The notes under the pieces were generated by a model. That model was not told the origin of the DNA. It saw only the letters and a list, made by a program, of their open reading frames with translations, and ran no database searches. A stretch of 45,732 nt of DNA, from NCBI GenBank assembly GCA_021808875.1, contig JAKBAU010000004.1, forward strand, positions 1 to 45,732, read 5' to 3'. Each line of letters opens with the position of its first letter. The first letter of the stretch is position 1. Of this stretch, positions 6,258 through 14,727 are shown piece after piece. The position numbers and the translations under genes were made by a program. Origin of the DNA: Pseudomonadota bacterium (GTDB taxonomy: Bacteria > Pseudomonadota > Alphaproteobacteria > Micropepsales > Micropepsaceae).

Positions 6258-8643
6258 TAGCGGCATCAGCGAGCGTTCACCCATGCAGAACCGGTACTTG
6301 CCCTATATCGGGCATATCGGCCCGCAAACCGTACTCCTGGAAACGGGCGCTTTGCTCACCATGGCTCACGTCAAGGGCCAACCATTCGAACTCGCCGATC
6401 ATGCCGAGCGCAACGCGCGGGTGCGGCTGATGAACACGGTCTATCGCAACATCGGCGACGATAACGTCACCATCTACACGCATCTCGTGCGGCATCAGGA
6501 CGGGGCAAAGGATCAACCACGCCAGTTTCGATCAAACTTCGCCGACATGCTGGACCGCACCTATCGCCACAAGCTGCTGCAGGACCGTCTCTTCAAGAAT
6601 GACTATTTCATCAGCCTGATAATTTCTCCGCGCAGCGTTCTCGGTTCAAGCTTCGCGGCCAAAATGGCCAAGTTCGGCAAAAAATTCCCCGATTTGCAGG
6701 AGGGGCTTGCCCGCGAGCTCGAGGATATCTGGCTGGTCCTCGAGAACGGATTTGAAGCATTCGGCTTACGTCGGTTGGGTCTCTATAAGCGAGACGGGAT
6801 CGTATTCTCTGAAATTGCGGAGACGCTGAGACTCATCATCACCGGCCGCCGCCTCTGTGTTCCCATCGTTTCCGGCCATATGGGTGACTCGATCTACACA
6901 GACCGGGTGATTTGCGGACGGCGCGGCCTTGAGATCCGCGCTCCTGATCGCAGCAGCTTCGGTACCATCTTCTCCTTCCGCGAATACCCCGCAAAGACCA
7001 AGCCTGGCCTACTGAACACGCTGCTCTCAGTTCCCTTCCCTCTTGTGCTGTCGCAATCTTTTGCCTTCGTGACCCGCGCCCAAGCGCAGGACAAGCTCTC
7101 GCTAAAGTCAGCGCAGATGGTTGGCGCACAGGATAAGGCCGTTTCCCAGATTGCCGGGCTCGATGAGGCGACAGATGCTGTTGCCTCCAACCAGTTCGTC
7201 ATGGCTGTGCATCACCTCTCACTGGCTGTCTACGGCGGATCTCTGGCCGAGGTCGAGGAACGAGCTGGCCGTGCCCGAGGCCGCCTCGCCGATTCAGGCG
7301 CGGTCGTGGTCGAAGAGCGGCTGGGGTTGGAGGCCGCCTTCTGGTCGCAACTTCCGGGTAATATCGCCTGGCGCACCCGGCCTGGACACATCAACTCACG
7401 CAATTTTGCCGGCCTCTCGAGCTTTGATAATTTCCCCGCTGGCAGCAAAACTGGCCACTGGGGCCCGGCTATCGCCCGTTTCAGGACCGATGGCGGAACA
7501 GCCTACGATTACGTGCCCCATGTGGCCGATGTCGCTATGACCATCATTTTCGGACCTATCGGGTCCGGCAAAACCGCTTTGCTCATGTTCCTGCTAGCGA
7601 TGTTTGAGCAAGCGATGCGAGTCAAGAACGCGCTATCGGGTACGTGCGGGTCCATCGTCTTCTTCGACAAGGACCGGGGCGGCGAGCTCCTTGTACGCGC
7701 CAGCGCCGGAACGTACCTTGAACTGCGCCGCGGTGAAGCTTCCGGCATGGCGCCGCTCCGCGGGTTGAAAGACAACAAGGCCGATGCCGACTTCCTGCGC
7801 AGCTGGATCAAAGCCCTCATTCAAAGTGACGGCAAGGGCGATCTGAGCCCCGAAGAGGAGAGGCGGTTAGATCGGGCCATTACGCGGCAGTTGGCCTTGC
7901 CGATTGAGCTGCGCTCACTCGCCGGTCTGCGCGAATTCCTCGGCCATGCTGATCCAGCGGGTTGTGGGCCACGTTTGGAGAAATGGTGCCGGGGTAATTC
8001 TCTGGGCTGGGCCTTTGATGGCGAGAACGATGCCGTCCAGATCGACGAGAACATCACCGGGTTCGATATGACCCAGCTTCTCGAGCACGGCGACGTATGC
8101 GCGCCGGCCGGTGCCTATCTCCTGTATCGAGTAACCCAGCTCCTCGATGGGCGCCGCATCGTGCTGTCGATCGACGAGTTTCGCTTCTATCTCAAAAATC
8201 CTCAATTCGCGAAGGTTGTCGACGATTTATTGCTGACCGTACGCAAGAGCAACGGGGCTGTATTTCTGGCTTTGCAGCAACCCGAACACATCCTCGAAAG
8301 CCCGCTTGGTCCATCGATCGTCGCGCAATGTCAAACGAAGATCATGTATCCCTCCCCCACCGCGGACCGCGACACATATATCAACGGGCTCAAGTGCACA
8401 GAGGGCGAGTTCCGCGCCGTGCGCGAGGACATGCTGGTTGGCAAGCGGCGCTTCCTGTTGAAACGCGAGCAAGGCAGCGTCATTTGCGAATTCGACCTCG
8501 CTGAAATGCATGAATACGTCGCGGTACTGTCCGGTCGCGCGAACACGGTTCGCTTCGCGGAGAGACTGCGCACACAGTTTGACGATGATCCGGCAAAATG
8601 GCTCCCTGAATATATGCGCCGCTATCGCGAAGCAACCGATTGA
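6247..8643 (+). CDS. virB4: VirB4 ATPase of the type IV secretion system
   Basis: 798 residues, normal for VirB4/TrbE/CagE. The CagE-type N-terminal domain (about residues 1-220) begins YLPYIGHIGPQTVLLETGAL. The RecA-like ATPase follows, with Walker A FGPIGSGKTALL at about 434-444, Walker B RRIVLSIDEFRFYL at about 635-648, and the KSNGAVFLALQQPEHIL region after it. It is the inner-membrane/cytoplasmic motor that powers pilus biogenesis and transfer. The ATG at 6247 lies inside the end of virB3. No truncation or lost motif is seen. Confidence 0.95.
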   Translation: MWGDSGISERSPMQNRYLPYIGHIGPQTVLLETGALLTMAHVKGQPFELADHAERNARVRLMNTVYRNIGDDNVTIYTHLVRHQDGAKDQPRQFRSNFADMLDRTYRHKLLQDRLFKNDYFISLIISPRSVLGSSFAAKMAKFGKKFPDLQEGLARELEDIWLVLENGFEAFGLRRLGLYKRDGIVFSEIAETLRLIITGRRLCVPIVSGHMGDSIYTDRVICGRRGLEIRAPDRSSFGTIFSFREYPAKTKPGLLNTLLSVPFPLVLSQSFAFVTRAQAQDKLSLKSAQMVGAQDKAVSQIAGLDEATDAVASNQFVMAVHHLSLAVYGGSLAEVEERAGRARGRLADSGAVVVEERLGLEAAFWSQLPGNIAWRTRPGHINSRNFAGLSSFDNFPAGSKTGHWGPAIARFRTDGGTAYDYVPHVADVAMTIIFGPIGSGKTALLMFLLAMFEQAMRVKNALSGTCGSIVFFDKDRGGELLVRASAGTYLELRRGEASGMAPLRGLKDNKADADFLRSWIKALIQSDGKGDLSPEEERRLDRAITRQLALPIELRSLAGLREFLGHADPAGCGPRLEKWCRGNSLGWAFDGENDAVQIDENITGFDMTQLLEHGDVCAPAGAYLLYRVTQLLDGRRIVLSIDEFRFYLKNPQFAKVVDDLLLTVRKSNGAVFLALQQPEHILESPLGPSIVAQCQTKIMYPSPTADRDTYINGLKCTEGEFRAVREDMLVGKRRFLLKREQGSVICEFDLAEMHEYVAVLSGRANTVRFAERLRTQFDDDPAKWLPEYMRRYREATD

Positions 8644-8656
8644 GAGGAGAGAAACA

Positions 8657-9355
8657 ATGCGGAAGTTTCTTGCCATAATGATCGTCTGGGGCGTGGCGTT
8701 CGGTTTCCCCCCGAAGGCCGTCGCTCAGGTTCCGGTGATCGACGCTGCAAATCTGGCGCAAGCCGTCCAGGAACTGGCACAGGATGAGCAGGCGGTCACA
8801 CAGTTGAAGTCTCAGCTTACGGAATTACAGAACACCTATTCGATGTTCACCACCCCAACAAACATCACGGGTATGGTCCCCGAGCTGGAGAACTCCACCA
8901 TCGAAAACCCAATGCCGTCGGCAAACGCGCTTGCCGGTTTACTGACGGGTCAAACAGCACCATCCGGTGCGGCCGCGTCTTATTATGATCAAAACCATAT
9001 CTACACGCCGACCACTGGAACAGCCACATCCACACAGATCATCAATAACGGCCAGAGTATCGCCAATATCGAGGGAATCGCATCAACAAACCTGGCTGCA
9101 ATACAGGAGCGGTTGCAGGACTTACCCAATCTCGAGTCTGATTTAAGCGCCGCAAACTCGATTACACAGGTGGATGCAATCAATGGACGCATCGCGGCGG
9201 AGTCGCAATTCGTGCAGGCACAGCAAGCCCAGGCTGAAAATTTACAAGTGCTCGCTAGTGAGCAGCAGGCGTCACAACTGCAGCAGCAAGAAGAAGCCCA
9301 CCAAGAAAGCGCCGCCAATGCTCTCGCTGCGCTGGACGCCGCATCAGCACAATAA
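8657..9355 (+). CDS. virB5: VirB5/TrbJ-like minor pilin protein
   Basis: 232 residues from the ATG at 8657, with AGGAGA upstream and 13 nt after virB4. A signal peptide is clear (MRKFLAIMIVWGVAFGFPPK AVA). The mature protein starts VPVIDAANLAQAVQELAQDE and is mostly helical and Gln/Ala-rich, with heptad patterns at LKSQLTELQNTYSMF and in the last 60 residues. This is the pattern of the TrbJ/VirB5 family, periplasmic pilus-tip proteins rich in coiled coil. The identity rests on position and architecture. Confidence 0.8.
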   Translation: MRKFLAIMIVWGVAFGFPPKAVAQVPVIDAANLAQAVQELAQDEQAVTQLKSQLTELQNTYSMFTTPTNITGMVPELENSTIENPMPSANALAGLLTGQTAPSGAAASYYDQNHIYTPTTGTATSTQIINNGQSIANIEGIASTNLAAIQERLQDLPNLESDLSAANSITQVDAINGRIAAESQFVQAQQAQAENLQVLASEQQASQLQQQEEAHQESAANALAALDAASAQ

Positions 9356-9372
9356 CATAAGGATATAACCGA

Positions 9373-9702
9373 ATGATACGTAAGAAGGTTATCGGCGCAG
9401 CGCTCGTTTTGGTTATACTCGGTGCTGGTGGCTATCTTGTCGTCAAGCACACTGCAGCGGGATCCAACAATCCAGCAACTGTAGTGCAAACCCCGGCGCA
9501 AAAGCCTACCGTACCAACTCCGGCATGGTATGAAGCTCACCGCGATGCCTTGCAGATCGACAATCGGCGTTGCGCCCAAGAAGGCACTAATATGCCACAT
9601 GGCCTATGCGCCAACGTCGCCATCGCAGATCAATATGTCAGCAACAAAAATGCCTTGAACGCATTGGATCAAGCGAGCTCCCAAGCCGGAACAAATCCGT
9701 GA
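9373..9702 (+). CDS. EexN-like entry-exclusion candidate, membrane-anchored
   Basis: 109 residues. One N-terminal membrane helix (MIRKKVIGAALVLVILGAGG) with no lipobox, then a Pro/Thr linker, then a small module PAWYEAHRDALQIDNRRCAQ followed by GLCANVAIADQYV. The spacing WYxxHxxxL...C...CxNAxxA resembles EexN-type entry-exclusion lipoproteins, found in the same slot between virB5 and virB6 of many IncN/IncP-like systems. If correct, it blocks redundant transfer into cells already carrying the element. The unusual point is a transmembrane anchor where classic EexN has a lipid-modified Cys. The last 4 nt overlap the GTG start of virB6. Confidence 0.6.
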   Translation: MIRKKVIGAALVLVILGAGGYLVVKHTAAGSNNPATVVQTPAQKPTVPTPAWYEAHRDALQIDNRRCAQEGTNMPHGLCANVAIADQYVSNKNALNALDQASSQAGTNP

Positions 9703-10634
9703 CAGTGGTCGCCACCTTATCCAATGATCCTTTTGCCGATTGGGACGCGTTTATTCAGCAACCGTTCACGAACGGTGTTGCCGGAACGGTACAAAGTAGC
9801 ATGTCGGTTATCCAGGGGCCTCTAACGGCTTTGGTTGTTTTATGGATCATCGTGACGGGCATTCTGGTTATGCGAGGTGATGTCGGTGTACGTACAGGCA
9901 TTACTCGAATGGTCGGGGTAAGCCTGGTCGTTGGACTCCTAATGTCGACGACGTTATACGACGAGTACGTCGTGAATTTCTTCACGCAGAGCATACCAAA
10001 TTTCATCGGCACAGCCTTGAGTAACGGCACAGCTACGACCGGACCGGATACATTTTATCAAATATTCTTAAATACGCAGAAGGTTTTTACGCAAGCTAAT
10101 TTAGGTATTAGCCCCGTCAACATTGCGGCTGCGGTTACATTTGGGATATTGGATGTTGCATCTACATTCCCTATCCTTGTACTGTTTCTTTTCTATGAGC
10201 TGACGAAGATCCTCATGGATCTGGTTGTCTGTGTCGGTCCATTCGTTCTCCCAGGCTATTTGTTTGCTACTACGCGTGGTGTAGCAGATCGCTTCGTCAG
10301 CAAGCTTATCGCATTGTCTATCTTAATAGTCTTTGTCGACGTTCTTCTTTCAATTATTGATGTTGCCATCAATACATACTGTGGTGACGTTGTATCAATG
10401 ATCACGTCTGGTCAATCGGCTGGGTGGTTCGGCACGGAGGAGAATATTACTACGACTATCATTATGTGTCTTCAGCTCGTGGTTTTTCTGGTTCTCTCTG
10501 CAGCACCGATGACGTTTATTCCTGCTATTGCCAGTTTTATAGGCGGCGGCATTTCCGTGAGCCCTCTTCAAGTCGTAAATTCTATCATGAACGTAGCCGT
10601 ACACAGTAGAAATGACAGAGGTTTGATAAGATGA
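9699..10634 (+). CDS. virB6: VirB6-like polytopic membrane protein
   Basis: 311 residues from the GTG at 9699 (GTGA overlap with the previous stop; GGAA upstream). A second in-frame GTG at 9705 is possible. At least six hydrophobic segments are visible, among them LTALVVLWIIVTGILVM, MVGVSLVVGLLMSTTL, FPILVLFLFYELTKIL, LIALSILIVFVDVLLSI and IIMCLQLVVFLVLSAAPMTF, followed by the Gly-rich FIGGGISVSP. VirB6/TrbL proteins form part of the inner-membrane path for the DNA substrate. The segment is visibly more AT-rich than virB4 or virB9. The stop overlaps the next gene by 4 nt (ATGA). Confidence 0.85.
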   Translation: MTVVATLSNDPFADWDAFIQQPFTNGVAGTVQSSMSVIQGPLTALVVLWIIVTGILVMRGDVGVRTGITRMVGVSLVVGLLMSTTLYDEYVVNFFTQSIPNFIGTALSNGTATTGPDTFYQIFLNTQKVFTQANLGISPVNIAAAVTFGILDVASTFPILVLFLFYELTKILMDLVVCVGPFVLPGYLFATTRGVADRFVSKLIALSILIVFVDVLLSIIDVAINTYCGDVVSMITSGQSAGWFGTEENITTTIIMCLQLVVFLVLSAAPMTFIPAIASFIGGGISVSPLQVVNSIMNVAVHSRNDRGLIR

Positions 10635-10942
10635 ACTTTCTAGCATTCCGGCAAACTGCCATGGATTTCGAAAGTGTATGCGTTGTCTTTTGGATTCTCG
10701 TCACAATCTTCGAATTCAGTTTTAAGAGATCTGCGCCACGTCTGCTGCGCATAATATTTTGGCTTCCTGGACGAATGATTCGTTTGTTTGTTTTGATCCT
10801 CGGCATAGGGTTTCTGCTATCTGGCTGCGCTAATTCCGATCCACTCGCTGTCGCATCCGGCCCCCTATACCAGCTCAATACTAGGCAATGGCACGCAACA
10901 TCTCAAGAATTGTCAGCACCGCCCTCTGTGGTACACAATTGA
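10631..10942 (+). CDS. VirB7-like lipoprotein candidate
   Basis: 103 residues if translation starts at the ATG at 10631, which has AGAGG 9 nt upstream and overlaps the virB6 stop. An internal ATG at 10775 would give 55 residues starting MIRLFVLILGIGFLLSGCAN, a textbook lipoprotein signal with lipobox LLSGC. VirB7 proteins are short lipoproteins that pair with VirB9 in the outer-membrane core, and this one lies just before virB8-virB9. In the long form the lipobox Cys is at residue 65, behind an extra hydrophobic helix. Which start is used cannot be decided from sequence alone. Confidence 0.6.
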   Translation: MNFLAFRQTAMDFESVCVVFWILVTIFEFSFKRSAPRLLRIIFWLPGRMIRLFVLILGIGFLLSGCANSDPLAVASGPLYQLNTRQWHATSQELSAPPSVVHN

Positions 10943-10954
10943 AGGAACTTGGCA

Positions 10955-11647
10955 ATGAATGATGCCGACACGGCCTTCCCGCTGACCGCACCACAGCTTG
11001 AAGCTCATTATCATGAAGTTGCTTCCTTCCAAAAACTACGTGCACGTTTAAGCCGCTACATCTCACGTGGTTTGATAGTGGCACTAGCGATTTCTCTTTG
11101 CACCAACGCCGGGTTGGGCTGGGCGATCGTATCCATGCTCCCCCTCACAAAACTGGTGCCGGTATATCTTCTGGTACGGCCCGATGGAACGATCGACACG
11201 TCCGTTGCCCTTTCCACAATGCCGACATCGGCTAGTCAGGCGGTTGTCCGCGCTGCCCTCTGGCAATATGTGCAAATGCGCGAGGGCTACAGCTATGACA
11301 CAGCGCAATACCGCTATAACATCGTCTCCGGCATGTCCGACGCAAACGCGCGCTCAATCTATCAGGCATGGTTCAATTATCCCAACCCTCAATCTCCGCA
11401 AGTCACAGTCGGCAAAAGTGGCGTCGTCACTGTGGAGCCGATTTCGGTTGCACTCATCGGGCCGGACGTCGCTCAAGTGCGCTTCAAACGACAAGTTACC
11501 ATGGGAACAGACGCACCGGTGACCACCACCTGGACGTCGACACTGCAATTCCGGCAGCTCAAATCCATTCCTGCCGCTAGCCGCCTGACAAACCCGGGCG
11601 GCGTCATCGTCACCAGCTATCAAAGCGAAGAGGACACCGCCCCATGA
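10955..11647 (+). CDS. virB8: VirB8-like assembly factor
   Basis: 230 residues from the ATG at 10955, with GAAGGA 8 nt upstream. Short cytoplasmic tail, one membrane helix (LIVALAISLCTNAGLGWAIV, about residues 41-60), then a periplasmic domain with the NTF2-like VirB8 pattern: VPVYLLVRPDGTIDTSVALS, YVQMREGYSYDTAQYRYNIV and AWFNYPNPQSPQVTVGKSG. VirB8 is a dimeric bitopic protein that nucleates the channel. The stop overlaps virB9 by 4 nt. Confidence 0.9.
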   Translation: MNDADTAFPLTAPQLEAHYHEVASFQKLRARLSRYISRGLIVALAISLCTNAGLGWAIVSMLPLTKLVPVYLLVRPDGTIDTSVALSTMPTSASQAVVRAALWQYVQMREGYSYDTAQYRYNIVSGMSDANARSIYQAWFNYPNPQSPQVTVGKSGVVTVEPISVALIGPDVAQVRFKRQVTMGTDAPVTTTWTSTLQFRQLKSIPAASRLTNPGGVIVTSYQSEEDTAP

Positions 11648-12558
11648 AGAACTGGACGGTTTGGTTGCTCTTGAGCACAACAATGCTCGCCGGCGCGGCA
11701 TACCCTGCTTTCGCCGATGAAAAGCCCGTCAGCGACCAATATGATTCGCGCATGCGGATCATAGCCTACAATCCGGGTCAGGTTGTGCATCTATCAACCG
11801 TTGTAGGCGCAACGATGATGGTGATCTTCGGTAAAAATGAAACCGTAACATCAGTGGCCGAGACGGACAGCATGCACCTGGCGGCCATGCCCAAAGGAAA
11901 CTACCTGTTCCTAAAGCCCAGCGCCCCACTCCACCTCCAGCCAATTGACGTCTTGACACGGCTCGCCAACGGCACTCTGCGGCATTACGTGTTCGAGTTT
12001 GAGACGATCAACAATGCGTCCATGGCAAGCGGCACCAGCGGTGTCTATTACTCAGTCCAATTCACCTACCCTGCCGAAGCGGCCGCAGCCGCCGCGGCAA
12101 GAGCGCGAGCCGAAGCCGCGCAGACCGCAAAACTCAATGCCGCGGCGGCCAAACAAGCGCACAAGATAGCTGTAAATGACATCATGGATGCCGAGCGGAC
12201 TAATCCCTATCTCGGCGCCCGCAATTACCGCTACGTTGCACAAGGCGACCATGCGCTCGCCCCGAAGGCAATCTGGGATAATGGCTATTCCACGGTGCTG
12301 ACCTTCCCCGGAAACACAGCCATCCCGTCGGTCTTCATCATCAACCCGGACGGTAAAGAAGCTACCGCGACCTACTCCGTCCACGACGACACAATCGAAA
12401 TCAGCCAGATCACGCGCGAGATCCGCCTGCGCTACGGCGGGACCGTGCTGAACATTTATAACCTCGGCTACAACACAGTGGGGCGCAACCCCGGCACTGG
12501 TACGGTCAGCCCGGATGTAACGCGAACAGTTTCCACCGGCACGGCCACTATACCATGA
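11644..12558 (+). CDS. virB9: VirB9-like outer-membrane core protein
   Basis: 304 residues with an N-terminal signal peptide (MKNWTVWLLLSTTMLAGAAY PAFA). The N-terminal domain begins DSRMRIIAYNPGQVVHLSTV, typical of VirB9/TrbG. A helical Ala-rich linker (AEAAAAAAARARAEAAQTAK) joins it to the C-terminal beta domain with YRYVAQGDHALAPKAIWDNG and VFIINPDGKEATATYSVHDD. With VirB7 and VirB10 it forms the outer-membrane ring of the channel. It overlaps both virB8 and virB10 by 4 nt. Confidence 0.92.
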   Translation: MKNWTVWLLLSTTMLAGAAYPAFADEKPVSDQYDSRMRIIAYNPGQVVHLSTVVGATMMVIFGKNETVTSVAETDSMHLAAMPKGNYLFLKPSAPLHLQPIDVLTRLANGTLRHYVFEFETINNASMASGTSGVYYSVQFTYPAEAAAAAAARARAEAAQTAKLNAAAAKQAHKIAVNDIMDAERTNPYLGARNYRYVAQGDHALAPKAIWDNGYSTVLTFPGNTAIPSVFIINPDGKEATATYSVHDDTIEISQITREIRLRYGGTVLNIYNLGYNTVGRNPGTGTVSPDVTRTVSTGTATIP

Positions 12559-13685
12559 GTGAGGGGCAAAACTCCCCTGTCGAGCAAGGCCAGTCGCCGG
12601 TCGCCGGCAAGGGCGGCCGCCAGCTCTCGATGGGCACCAAATTGGGTATTCTCGCCCTCGTCGGTATTCTTGGGATCAGCTTCGTTTGGCTGAACGCCTT
12701 CTACACCCATCGGCCAAAGCAACCGCCCGCGGCGAATGAGACCGCCTATACCAACGGAGGGGAGCAGTTCACACAACCGCCGCCCGTGGTACGGCAACCT
12801 GCTCCTCCTCCCCTTCCGCAACCTGCTCCAGCAGCGGAACCTCTGCTGGGGGGCGCCCGGAACCAGGAGACACCCGCAAGCGCCCCGATCATGGCTTATT
12901 CGGGACAAGCCGACATTACGCCCAGTATGGCCAGCGCCGCGGCATCAACCTCGGGCCCATCGCCGTCCCTACCGGCGACACAGACCCCTGATAAATCCCC
13001 GCTTGGGGCGCGCCTGAAGGCCACGCCGATGGATGCCGAACAAGCGGCGGTATTGGCCCACCCGAACCTCACCATCACCGAGGGCACGGTCATTCCCTGT
13101 ACCCTGCAAACGGCAATCAACAGCCAACTCCCAGGCCTCGTTACCTGCGTCGTACCGATCGACATCCGAGGCGCAACCGGCAACGTCGTGCTACTCGACC
13201 GGGGCACTAAGATCGTCGGGCAGATCCAAAGCGGGCTTCTGCAGGGGCAGGACCGCGTATTTGTCAATTGGACGCGCGCCGAGACGCCGGATCATGTCGT
13301 CATTACGCTCGACTCACCTGGGACGGACGAGCTGGGCCGCTCTGGTCTGCCCGGCGCTGTCAACACACATTTCTGGCAACGCTTTGGCGGGGCACTCATG
13401 CTCACCCTCGTACAAGGCGGGCTTGACGCGGCAACCGTCATGGCCGCCGGCAACGGCAATAGCAATTCAGCCTCGCAGCAAGCAGCCCTTGGCTTCGTCT
13501 ATTCGGCACAATCAAATGGGCAAAGCGTCGCCAACACCGCCTTACAAAATACGATCAATATACCTCCCACCCTGACCAAGAATCAGGGCGACACGGTTGG
13601 TTTGATCGTGGCGCATGATCTCGATTTTTCGAACGTCTATCATCTCCAGATCGACAAACCCGTGAGCTTGACCAATGGCGGGTGA
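12555..13685 (+). CDS. virB10: VirB10-like envelope-spanning core protein
   Basis: 376 residues. Cytoplasmic tail, one membrane helix (LGILALVGILGISFVWLNAF, about 30-49), a Pro-rich periplasmic linker (PPPVVRQPAPPPLPQPAPAA) and the conserved C-terminal beta-barrel: LTITEGTVIPCTLQTAINSQ, TCVVPIDIRGATGNVVLLDR, GTKIVGQIQSG and GLPGAVNTHFWQRFGGALML. VirB10 spans both membranes and senses ATP use by VirB4, VirB11 and VirD4. The end overlaps virB11 by 11 bp. Confidence 0.94.
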   Translation: MSEGQNSPVEQGQSPVAGKGGRQLSMGTKLGILALVGILGISFVWLNAFYTHRPKQPPAANETAYTNGGEQFTQPPPVVRQPAPPPLPQPAPAAEPLLGGARNQETPASAPIMAYSGQADITPSMASAAASTSGPSPSLPATQTPDKSPLGARLKATPMDAEQAAVLAHPNLTITEGTVIPCTLQTAINSQLPGLVTCVVPIDIRGATGNVVLLDRGTKIVGQIQSGLLQGQDRVFVNWTRAETPDHVVITLDSPGTDELGRSGLPGAVNTHFWQRFGGALMLTLVQGGLDAATVMAAGNGNSNSASQQAALGFVYSAQSNGQSVANTALQNTINIPPTLTKNQGDTVGLIVAHDLDFSNVYHLQIDKPVSLTNGG

Positions 13686-14715
13686 GGTCATTCTTCAGTT
13701 GAACCATTTGATGAAGCCGTTGGCGTCATGGCTCAACGATCCCCTCACCGAGGAAATTTGCATCAACCGCCCTGGCGAGGCATTCATCCGCCAACGCGGG
13801 ACATTTTGCACGAAGCATGTCTCCCTCACGTTTGAAGATTTGGAAGATATCGCCATCCTTGCGGGCGCGCTGCGCAAGCAGGATGTTGGGCCTCGAAGTC
13901 CGCTCTGTGCAACGGAACTCCCTGGCGGCGAACGCCTCCAAATCTGCATGCCGCCGGCCGTCCCGGCTGGCACAGTCAGCCTAACCATCCGCAAGCCCGG
14001 CGGGTCTGTCGCCCCGATCAAATCCGTTGCCGGCCGGTACAACACCTCGCGCTGGAATCGGTGGGAAAACCGCAAGATTGCAGAGCAACGCGATCTTGGC
14101 GACCTGCTCGAACTCTATGACTCGGGGAACCTCGAAGCCTTCCTGGAAAGATGTGTGACCGCGCGGTTGACTGTCCTGAATTGCGGCGCCACCGGATCAG
14201 GCAAGACCACCATGAGCAAGACGCTCATCGGCTCTATCCCTCCGGCCGAGCGCATCATCACCATCGAGGACACGCTCGAATTGACGATTCCCCAACCAAA
14301 CCATGTCCGCCTGCTCTACAGCAAGGATAATATCGGCCAGGCCAATGTCACAGCGGAATCCCTACTGCAGGCGAGTTTACGCATGCGGCCAGACCGAGTG
14401 CTCCTCCAGGAGCTGCGCGATGATGCCGCCTGGACGTATGTGAACGAGGTGGTGAGCGGTCATCCTGGTTCCATCACCACGATCCATGGCAAGAATCCCG
14501 AGGATGCCTTCAAAAAGCTATTTGCACTGGTCAAGGGCAGCCCGCAGGGAGGTAAATGGGACGACGGAACACTGATCGATTTTCTGGCATCGGCTGTCGA
14601 TGTGATCATCCCGTTCCACAATGAGGGCAACATCTACGAAATTCGCGAGGTTTGGCTCGCCGCCGATGCGGCACGGCGCGGAGAAACTGCCGCGCATCTG
14701 TTGAGATCAGCATAA
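13675..14715 (+). CDS. virB11: VirB11-like hexameric ATPase
   Basis: 346 residues. The N-terminal domain carries WLNDPLTEEICINRPGEAFI; the ATPase domain has Walker A CGATGSGKTTMSK at about 169-181, the Asp-box RIITIEDTLELTI, Walker B-like PDRVLLQELRDDAAW and the His box VVSGHPGSITTIHG. These are the hallmarks of VirB11/TrbB traffic ATPases, which switch the machine between pilus assembly and DNA export. The ATG lies within the last codons of virB10. Confidence 0.95.
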   Translation: MAGEVILQLNHLMKPLASWLNDPLTEEICINRPGEAFIRQRGTFCTKHVSLTFEDLEDIAILAGALRKQDVGPRSPLCATELPGGERLQICMPPAVPAGTVSLTIRKPGGSVAPIKSVAGRYNTSRWNRWENRKIAEQRDLGDLLELYDSGNLEAFLERCVTARLTVLNCGATGSGKTTMSKTLIGSIPPAERIITIEDTLELTIPQPNHVRLLYSKDNIGQANVTAESLLQASLRMRPDRVLLQELRDDAAWTYVNEVVSGHPGSITTIHGKNPEDAFKKLFALVKGSPQGGKWDDGTLIDFLASAVDVIIPFHNEGNIYEIREVWLAADAARRGETAAHLLRSA

Positions 14716-14727
14716 GGGGTCCGCAAA

